The notes under the pieces were generated by a model. That model made no database searches. It was given only the letters and a program-made list of their open reading frames with translations, and had not been told where the DNA came from. Below are positions 1-3,973 of a stretch of DNA of 5,392 nt, in pieces. Source of the stretch: Leptospiraceae bacterium. GTDB taxonomy: Bacteria > Spirochaetota > Leptospiria > Leptospirales > Leptospiraceae. Both the position numbers and the translations under genes were made by a program. The stretch covers positions 1-5,392 of the forward strand of contig JAIXRB010000131.1 in NCBI GenBank assembly GCA_027485405.1, read 5' to 3'. Numbering within the stretch: the first letter of the stretch is position 1; each line of letters begins with the position of its first letter.

Positions 1-562
1 CCCATTGTACGATGCGCCCATATTGAAGCTTTAAAGAAGTATCTAGTTTTTTTTTTTTTTTTTCATCTCGAACTAATTGGTTGCAAATGTTCTCAACAAA
101 AATAGCACCTAAAATAGTATTTAGGATAGCGCTAAAAATAAAAATATTTGTTATGTAAAATTCTTGAGATCTAGTGGTACTCTCCAATTGAGCAAAGGGA
201 AGAATAACAATTAAAGCACCTAGCAGCCATTGGCCAAGTCCTAATATAGAAAAGAATCGCGGAAAACCAGCAATTAAATTCCAAAAAGTTTCTTGGTCCA
301 GATTGGTTGTGTTATTACTGGAGTGATCTAAACGAGTGAAGAATTCTTTTAAGGTTTTGAATTTTTTAGGAACAAAAAGAGCGGGGATTATATTCGTAAC
401 TACGGATGCTATGAGAGATGCTATGATAAACACATCGAACTGATCATCTCCAAGCTTTAGAAAGTAAATGATGCTAACTACCGTTATGGGAACAACTATC
501 AGAAGACTAAAGCCCTGAGAGGCAAGCATGTACCTCCGAAGAAAAGAATTATAATGATTCAT
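1..562 (-). CDS. multi-span membrane protein, probable sensor N-terminus (partial, runs off left edge)
   Basis: An uninterrupted frame begins with ATG at 562 and stays open to base 1, giving 187 codons. The start is supported by GGGGAAGG at 579-572, nine bases upstream; an alternative ATG at codon 12 has GGAGG only three bases away. The visible protein is a short basic N-terminus, then hydrophobic segments at about residues 19-36, 44-64, 103-124 and 136-157, with a polar loop rich in Ser, Asn and Thr at about 78-92. Residues 168-172 are five lysines encoded by the homopolymer. Four N-terminal helices followed by a charged cytoplasmic linker resemble the membrane modules in front of cyclase, chemotaxis-receptor or kinase output domains in leptospires, but the output domain lies outside the window, so the function is open. 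The gene lies 61 bp downstream of the beta-barrel gene on the same strand and could be co-transcribed with it. It looks more AT-rich than the genes to its right. Confidence 0.7.
   Translation of the reverse strand, partial: MNHYNSFLRRYMLASQGFSLLIVVPITVVSIIYFLKLGDDQFDVFIIASLIASVVTNIIPALFVPKKFKTLKEFFTRLDHSSNNTTNLDQETFWNLIAGFPRFFSILGLGQWLLGALIVILPFAQLESTTRSQEFYITNIFIFSAILNTILGAIFVENICNQLVRDEKKKKKLDTSLKLQYGRIVQW
47..63. repeat. 17-base mononucleotide tract (T on +, A in the coding strand)
   Basis: Seventeen consecutive T on the plus strand sit inside the partial membrane-protein gene and encode the end of a Glu codon plus five Lys codons. With 17 A the frame stays open to the edge. With 16 A the next codons become AAC TAG, an immediate stop. 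With 18 A the frame is open through the remaining bases but encodes a different sequence. The tract is only 46 bases from the window edge, so a length error in assembly cannot be excluded. Confidence 0.95.
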
Positions 563-571
563 GCGAAATTA

Positions 572-613
572 CCTTCCCCATAGTCATTGTCCAGATAGGA
601 TAAAGATGGGGAA
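572..613 (-). promoter_or_regulatory. inverted repeat overlapping the ribosome binding site of the membrane-protein gene
   Basis: TTCCCCAT at 574-581 and ATGGGGAA at 606-613 are perfect 8-bp inverted copies separated by 24 bases. Read on the minus strand, the 3' arm contains most of the GGGGAAGG Shine-Dalgarno (579-572) that serves the ATG at 562. If the stem forms in the transcript, it would hide the ribosome binding site. There is no T-run after it, so it does not look like an intrinsic terminator for the upstream barrel gene. Only the repeat and its overlap with the binding site are seen; a regulatory effect is inference. Confidence 0.4.
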
Positions 614-623
614 ATCTTTTCAG

Positions 624-1754
624 CTAAAAGGAAACTTTGACCCCTAAATTCGCTGAATAGAGATCCTTGCCTCCATACAAGCCTTCCAACACTACCTTTA
701 CTAAATATATATCGAGTTCTAGACCTATGATTCCGTAGCCAATTCTTCTGCGAACTGCAGATTCTCCGCGAGCATTGAGCCCCAAGGTCCCTCCCTCAGT
801 GATCCCTTTTAAGTTGGGGTCCAATGTGGAAGCAAAATTGGCTGGAAGAGCGGCTAAAGGCGAACCTGAAGTTTGGATTGTGAATGGCCCAGTTCTGCCA
901 AAGCTTATGTCACTATCCCCAGAATTCCATGAATACCCACCACCGACGATGAGTTCTAGCATGTAAAAAAAACCGAATCCCGTTCGTAAGTCGACATGAG
1001 TAGTCTTTGCCTTTGTGTTGAAATCAAAATTGGTAGATCCACCCCATTGTCCTTTCAATCCTCGGCTTTCGATGCTTGTCGCTCGGTCTTCACTGTATTT
1101 TAAATTAAAATCAGTTTCTGAAAAATGGTGGCCTAGCCCCACATTCAAACCATTCCAGGTGATTAGATTTGCCAGGAATCCTTCTTTTTCCACCAATTGA
1201 TAGCGAATCATTCCTCCGTAGTTCTTGATCGCGATCCTGGCATCAATATTGTCGTTTGAGTTGAATCTCTGGAGAGCATCAGAGCCCATTCCAAATCGCA
1301 TTCCGTGCAAAAAAATTCCAAATCGTCTGGACCAATGCCGGTCGTTGTATCCTAGAAGCCAGCCAGGGTTTAGATCCACAGTAATGGCTGGAACGAGGTT
1401 CGCGCCAACATTTGGCAAAGCAGGGATACGGAAGGTATCGCTCTGGATCGTAATATCACTTTTTTGGTAGGCCGCTGCTGAAAGAGAAGTTCCCACTTGG
1501 ATTCTTCGAACCACGCCGGTACCCATATTGTTCGCTCCCAAATTAGCTAAAAAAGCGGCTTCCGTATTGGTTTTCATAACTTCATTCAGATATTGGGTTT
1601 GGATCTGAGCAAAAGTAGAATTCAAAGGACTGGTAAAATCCGAAGGGAGGAGTCGGCAAACAGTGCCCGTGCAAGTGAACTGAGCTTCGACTGATCGGAC
1701 GGGCAAAAAGAATGCAAAGGCCAAGACAAAGGCGATAGATAAGGACTGTTTCAT
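624..1754 (-). CDS. exported outer-membrane beta-barrel protein
   Basis: The product of 376 aa starts with a classical signal peptide: Lys2, a hydrophobic core to about residue 18, and a likely cleavage after VEA at residue 24, leaving Gln25 as the mature N-terminus. Two cysteines follow closely (about residues 28 and 33) and appear to be the only ones, so they may form a small disulfide loop. The rest has many Gly, Asn and aromatic residues and alternating hydrophobic strands, and it ends VKVSF. A terminal Phe in an alternating strand is the usual recognition signal of barrel-assembly-dependent outer-membrane proteins. The frame is open up to 1862, but that 36-residue extension is polar, overlaps the transporter gene and would bury the signal peptide, so I chose ATG 1754. 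The ribosome site is weak: GGGGA lies about 25 bases upstream. The gene is 64 bp downstream of the transporter gene on the same strand. The specific family is not recognised; a leptospiral surface adhesin or porin family is possible. Confidence 0.8.
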   Translation of the reverse strand: MKQSLSIAFVLAFAFFLPVRSVEAQFTCTGTVCRLLPSDFTSPLNSTFAQIQTQYLNEVMKTNTEAAFLANLGANNMGTGVVRRIQVGTSLSAAAYQKSDITIQSDTFRIPALPNVGANLVPAITVDLNPGWLLGYNDRHWSRRFGIFLHGMRFGMGSDALQRFNSNDNIDARIAIKNYGGMIRYQLVEKEGFLANLITWNGLNVGLGHHFSETDFNLKYSEDRATSIESRGLKGQWGGSTNFDFNTKAKTTHVDLRTGFGFFYMLELIVGGGYSWNSGDSDISFGRTGPFTIQTSGSPLAALPANFASTLDPNLKGITEGGTLGLNARGESAVRRRIGYGIIGLELDIYLVKVVLEGLYGGKDLYSANLGVKVSF

Positions 1755-1818
1755 AGATTTCTGATCGGAATTTTTCCGTTCCCCTTCTTTCTTAATAACA
1801 ATTGAGTCCAATTTATTT

Positions 1819-2703
1819 TCATTTCCGAGATTGGCTGATCCAAAAAACTCCGGAAAGCACAAAAAAAGTACCTACCAATTGAAGCCAAGTGATAGGCTCA
1901 TCCAAAAAAACATACGCAAGAAGCAAAGTAGAAATAGGCCCAATCGAGGCTACAATGGATGCAGTTTTGGACCCCACTCGTTTGATTCCTTCGGATACAA
2001 AGACAGCAGGGATGACCGTATGCAGGGTTCCTAAGAGGAAGGCTAGCCCATAAAAGCCTTTGGATTGCGAGAGTTCTTTATAATCGCCAGTGACTGCAAA
2101 CTGAACAAAAACAATGATAGAGGAGATAATCAAAGCCCATGAAGTGAACCTCATCGCCCCTAGTTTGGGAATCAAATGCCCAGAACCAACTAGATAGAAC
2201 GCATAGGACAAAGCAGAAAGGAAAACAAAAAAGGCGCCAAGGGTTATGTCTCCCGCGGATCCTCCCAATCGCAAGTCGCTACCATACGAAATCCCTACTC
2301 CTAAATAGGTCAAAAATAGGGAAATGACCTCTCTTTTTTCCATGCTTTTGCCTAAAAAGAAGAAAGACAAAAGCACGACTAGAGTCGGGTAGAGAAACAG
2401 AATGATTCTCTCCAAACCAGCTGTAATGTATTTCAAGCCTAAAAAGTCAAAGTAACTCGCGGCATAGTATCCAAGCACCCCCATCGAGACAACCTGCCAG
2501 ATCTCTTTTTTGGAGAGATCTGCTTTCCCAAGCTTTTTCTCCTCCCAGAAAGCAATCCCAAGGAGAAAGGGAAACGCCACGATCATTCGAAAAAACAGGG
2601 AAGTGATCGCAGAGATGGAATAGAGATAGGTCAGTTTGACCACAACGGCTTTTGCCGAAAAAAGAACAGCTCCCGTTAGAATGAAGAAAATCCCTAAATT
2701 CAA
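1819..2703 (-). CDS. EamA/DMT-family inner-membrane transporter
   Basis: The 294-aa protein has about ten hydrophobic helices (roughly residues 3-22, 33-52, 67-86, 94-117, 126-142, 154-173, 185-204, 217-233, 246-266, 271-290) arranged as two repeats of five, the length and layout of the drug/metabolite transporter superfamily (EamA domain, PF00892, twice). The second half of each repeat carries the usual signature: a helix with a conserved proline (LYPTLVV near 106; SIGPIST near 255), then an exposed turn with acidic and basic residues (GKSMEKRE; LDEPITW), then a final helix. Members of the family export metabolites, amino acids or drugs; the substrate cannot be read from sequence. The start is TTG at 2703: no ATG or GTG lies between it and the upstream in-frame stop, and the first helix begins directly after it. 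No good Shine-Dalgarno is visible. The gene diverges from the small exported-protein gene 36 bp away and may lead a unit with the barrel gene. Confidence 0.9.
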   Translation of the reverse strand: MNLGIFFILTGAVLFSAKAVVVKLTYLYSISAITSLFFRMIVAFPFLLGIAFWEEKKLGKADLSKKEIWQVVSMGVLGYYAASYFDFLGLKYITAGLERIILFLYPTLVVLLSFFFLGKSMEKREVISLFLTYLGVGISYGSDLRLGGSAGDITLGAFFVFLSALSYAFYLVGSGHLIPKLGAMRFTSWALIISSIIVFVQFAVTGDYKELSQSKGFYGLAFLLGTLHTVIPAVFVSEGIKRVGSKTASIVASIGPISTLLLAYVFLDEPITWLQLVGTFFVLSGVFWISQSRK

Positions 2704-2739
2704 AGAGTTTTTACGAGGGAATTCCGAAAGAAATAGGGA
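2704..2739. promoter_or_regulatory. 36-bp divergent spacer with a central palindrome
   Basis: The start codons of the transporter (TTG, minus strand) and the small exported protein (ATG, plus strand) are separated by only 36 bp. The palindrome GGAATTCC lies at 2718-2725, exactly at the midpoint. The spacer is too short for two non-overlapping promoters, so at least one promoter must extend into a flanking gene. Neither gene has a well-spaced Shine-Dalgarno here. Operator function is a guess; an 8-bp palindrome can occur by chance. Confidence 0.25.
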
Positions 2740-3006
2740 ATGAAAGTTTGGATTTTTTTATTCAGCATGCTTGCAGGGGTTGTAGGCATTGTACCCAAAG
2801 AGGAAACCAAGCCTTTGCTTCGGGTTTTACCCGCCTATCGCGCGGAAGAGTGCCAAGCTTGGGCAATCCGCCCTTTTACCTGTTTGCGGTGTTTGGAAAA
2901 AGGAATGCGCTATGCTCAAATGATCCGCTGGGACGAAGAACGCCCTCTCCGTGTGCATGGTTGCTTTAGTGAAGAAGGGGGCTTCGTGCCAGAGGGTCAG
3001 AATTGA
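2740..3006 (+). CDS. small exported cysteine-containing protein of unknown function
   Basis: The 88-aa product starts with one Lys and a hydrophobic stretch to about residue 18, consistent with a short signal peptide or membrane anchor; no cysteine sits at its end, so it is not a lipoprotein. The remainder has four cysteines at residues 38, 48, 51 and 75, including a CLRC (CxxC) pair that could bind a metal or form a disulfide. I do not recognise the family. The ATG at 2740 has AGGGA directly against it, a poor spacing, so translation may be weak or the start may differ; the next ATG is codon 10 and would remove most of the hydrophobic segment. The stop codon is one base from the stop of the convergent lipoprotein gene. 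Transcription continuing past the stop would run antisense through the lipoprotein gene and into the VOC gene, which is on this strand. The other overlapping plus-strand frame here lacks such features and is treated as a shadow. Confidence 0.55.
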   Translation: MKVWIFLFSMLAGVVGIVPKEETKPLLRVLPAYRAEECQAWAIRPFTCLRCLEKGMRYAQMIRWDEERPLRVHGCFSEEGGFVPEGQN

Positions 3007-3007
3007 T

Positions 3008-3289
3008 TTATTTCTTAACGCAACCCATCATTCCAGCTAAGCCTGGAGAGTTCTTAAGGCAGGTTGGGTCAAATTTACCTTCCATGCACTTCTCTACGAG
3101 GTTTTGCTTTTGCTGTTGAAAACCAGCGATGAGTGGGACAGCTTGTGGATTGCTTTTTGCCTCTTCTTCAATGGCAGCAAAGGTAAAAGTCAATGCACTT
3201 TCGCATTCCTCTTGGGTGTAAACCTTGGACTTGCACTGAGCAAAAAAAAGTAAGCCGAACGCCATCAATGAGAGAAGGATTTTATTCAT
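3008..3289 (-). CDS. small four-cysteine lipoprotein
   Basis: The 93-aa protein has a spirochaete-type lipoprotein signal: Lys3, a hydrophobic core, then FFAQC with the lipidated cysteine at residue 19. The looser residues before this Cys are normal for leptospiral lipoboxes. The mature part of about 75 residues is mostly helical in composition and has four further cysteines at 29, 68, 77 and 90, enough for two disulfides in the periplasm or at the surface. Small four-Cys lipoproteins of this kind recur in Leptospira; I suspect such a family but cannot confirm a match. ATG 3289 is supported by ACGGAG at 3301-3296, six bases upstream. That site lies inside the VOC gene, whose start codon overlaps this one by two bases, so the promoter must lie within or beyond the VOC gene. 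The structured RNA region at 3709-3894 is the nearest same-strand element upstream. Confidence 0.8.
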   Translation of the reverse strand: MNKILLSLMAFGLLFFAQCKSKVYTQEECESALTFTFAAIEEEAKSNPQAVPLIAGFQQQKQNLVEKCMEGKFDPTCLKNSPGLAGMMGCVKK

Positions 3290-3301
3290 GAAGAACTCCG
3301 T
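3273..3301. promoter_or_regulatory. head-to-head overlapping start codons with reciprocal ribosome binding sites
   Basis: The four bases CATG at 3287-3290 contain both start codons: ATG 3288-3290 on plus for the VOC gene and ATG 3289-3287 on minus for the lipoprotein. AGAAGGA at 3273-3279 stands eight bases before the plus start and lies inside the lipoprotein signal-peptide codons. ACGGAG at 3301-3296 stands six bases before the minus start and lies inside the VOC gene. Both are well-spaced Shine-Dalgarno sites, which supports both starts as annotated. Confidence 0.75.
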
Positions 3302-3710
3302 GTTTTTCCAATTTCTTCGTAAGATTTCTTTGCGTCTAGGATTTGAAAAGAAAAAAACAATCCATCACATTGCCTTGGGGACAGAATCCGTCTTGGAAAT
3401 GGCAAATTTTTATGCAAAAATACCTGGATTGCGCAAAGAGAAGGAGTTCCTTTACGAAGGCCAGGAAAGACTGCGTTCTGTCTGGATCCTGGCAGGTTCT
3501 ACCCGAATCATGATCGAAGACGGTAAAAAGCAAGCCCCGCGAGCCTTAGTTTTCCCGCTGCAGAGAGGAAGCCATTGGAGAGAATTTTTGGAAACCCAGA
3601 GCATCTTAGATCGAACCCAGTTTACAATCTACTTTAAAGATACAGACGGAAATCGATTAGGAGTGTCGAATTACCCAGAGGCCTTTCCAGACTGGGGTAG
3701 AAACATTTAA
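3288..3710 (+). CDS. VOC (glyoxalase/bleomycin-resistance fold) family protein
   Basis: The 140-aa product is one vicinal-oxygen-chelate module after a basic N-terminal stretch of about 22 residues. The first strand is IHHIALGTES (25-34), followed by a helix ending near FYAKIPGL, the pattern that starts VOC half-domains. A second element, VWILAGSTRIMIED (65-78), supplies Glu77 in the position that often binds metal. The C-terminal strand carries DTDGNRLGVSNYPE (118-131), the family's DPDGN turn. His26/His27 and Glu77 could be metal ligands, but the last ligand position, often Glu after the DGN turn, appears to be Gly or Val, so a typical metal site may be incomplete and enzymatic activity is uncertain. 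Substrate is unknown. The gene starts inside the lipoprotein gene's 5' end. Its stop codon overlaps the T-run of the minus-strand terminator, so minus-strand transcripts would end just before crossing it. Confidence 0.75.
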   Translation: MKNSVFFQFLRKISLRLGFEKKKTIHHIALGTESVLEMANFYAKIPGLRKEKEFLYEGQERLRSVWILAGSTRIMIEDGKKQAPRALVFPLQRGSHWREFLETQSILDRTQFTIYFKDTDGNRLGVSNYPEAFPDWGRNI

Positions 3711-3775
3711 AAAAATCCCCTCCGGCGACTGGCAATAGCCCCAAAAGTGACCAACTTTTAGAACCGGAGAAGACT
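3709..3775 (-). terminator. intrinsic terminator with a three-way-junction stem
   Basis: On the minus strand 3775-3764 pairs with 3725-3714 over 12 bp with three G-U pairs; the core is CTCCGG with CCGGAG. It is followed by a run of seven T (3715-3709), two of which can join the stem base. Inside are a hairpin of CTAAAAGT (3761-3754) with ACTTTTGG (3748-3741) around a five-base loop, and a small GGC/GCC hairpin (3740-3731). The plus strand has no T-run after this stem, so it does not terminate the VOC transcript. The T-run overlaps the VOC stop codon. Confidence 0.55.
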
Positions 3776-3810
3776 GCGACTGGTCGGTATTGCAACTTGA
3801 GCACAGGCTT

Positions 3811-3867
3811 TTATTGCCCAGCCACCTCGCGGGTCAAAAATCTTTTGTTGTAACAACTACTATCCAA
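3811..3867 (-). CDS. 18-codon leader peptide (MDSSCYNKRFLTREVAGQ)
   Basis: TTG at 3867 starts an 18-residue frame ending in TAA at 3813-3811. AAAGGAGGTG at 3883-3874 is an almost ideal Shine-Dalgarno, and its GGAGG core is eight bases from the TTG, better than any other ribosome site in the window. A GTG at 3876 is in the same frame but lies inside the ribosome site. The peptide has no membrane segment or export signal. The last eight codons, including the stop, form the 5' arm of the antiterminator-like helix of the surrounding RNA. A ribosome reaching the stop would block that helix, while one stalled near the Ser-Ser-Cys-Tyr codons would leave it free. This suggests a regulatory leader peptide rather than a functional protein. 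The non-ATG start and tiny size mean the evidence is the ribosome site and the structural fit, not homology. Confidence 0.4.
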   Translation of the reverse strand: MDSSCYNKRFLTREVAGQ

Positions 3868-3900
3868 ATGGACCACCTCCTTTGCTAACCTAAGCTAAGC

Positions 3901-3931
3901 AATAGACTGTTTCCCTGGACCAAGTCGTCAA
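3901..3931 (-). promoter_or_regulatory. possible promoter of the minus-strand structured RNA
   Basis: TTGACG at 3931-3926 closely matches a -35 box, with an AT-rich, T-tract-containing stretch just upstream (about 3953-3932). The best -10 candidate, TCTATT at 3906-3901, matches four of six consensus bases with a 19-base spacer, longer than ideal. A start near 3894 would follow, about 27 bases before the mini-ORF. This lies in the 5' region of the oppositely directed M61 gene. Confidence 0.3.
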
Positions 3932-3973
3932 GAAAACATTTGAAAAATAAAGGAAAGGGGAAACCTTGAAGGG

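Larger units (their letters stand above)
3709..3894 (-). ncRNA. structured leader or small RNA with attenuator-like alternative folds
   Basis: This gap between the VOC and M61 genes holds a dense set of signals, all on the minus strand: a possible promoter at 3931-3901, a strong ribosome site at 3883-3874, an 18-codon mini-ORF (3867-3811), and then two helices that cannot coexist. Helix A joins 3833-3806 to 3740-3722 with about 18 base pairs: 3808-3806/3740-3738, 3818-3812/3737-3731, 3821-3820/3730-3729, 3830-3827/3728-3725 and 3833-3832/3723-3722. Helix B, the terminator stem, joins 3775-3764 to 3725-3714. They share 3725-3722. Three G-U pairs in helix B and one in the inner hairpin exist only if the minus strand is transcribed; on plus they would be A-C mismatches. 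The 5' end is estimated from the promoter. I do not recognise the RNA as 6S, SRP, tmRNA, RNase P or a known riboswitch. It may be an attenuated leader of the lipoprotein gene or a free-standing small RNA of about 185 nt. Confidence 0.5.

Noticed and set aside
574..613. Inverted repeat as a terminator of the barrel gene
   Set aside because: No T-run follows on the minus strand, and the repeat runs into the next gene's ribosome site.
775..1470. Three plus-strand open frames inside the barrel gene (775-966, 1015-1200, 1225-1470)
   Set aside because: They are antisense to a well-supported gene and show no ribosome site, signal or recognisable domain.
1755..1862. 36-residue N-terminal extension of the barrel protein from an upstream ATG
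   Set aside because: It overlaps the end of the transporter gene, is polar, and would place the clear signal peptide in the interior of the protein.
1831..2034. Plus-strand open frame inside the transporter gene
   Set aside because: It is antisense to a clear ten-helix transporter and has a low-complexity, charged composition with no supporting signal.
3845..3890. Resemblance of the plus strand to the 3' end of 16S rRNA (GTTGTAACAA, then GGACCACCTCCTTTGC)
   Set aside because: The second part is simply the complement of a strong Shine-Dalgarno on the minus strand. The distance between the two parts is shorter than in 16S rRNA, the terminal hairpin between them is missing, and nothing further upstream matches.
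3845..3890. Integron attC site
   Set aside because: No properly placed pair of RYYYAAC and GTTRRRY core sites was found, and the neighbouring genes do not look like cassettes.
3711..3900. Known RNA families in the gap: 6S, SRP, tmRNA, RNase P, cobalamin riboswitch or T-box
   Set aside because: I found none of their diagnostic conserved segments on either strand: no tRNA-like ends or Ala-Leu-Ala-Ala tag frame, no GGAAG-type SRP loop, no B12 box, no T-box sequence.
3882..3948. Plus-strand promoter for the M61 gene
   Set aside because: I found only partial -35-like and -10-like matches with poor spacing, not enough to place a promoter; the stretch 3895-3973 otherwise shows only purine-rich sequence before the start codon.
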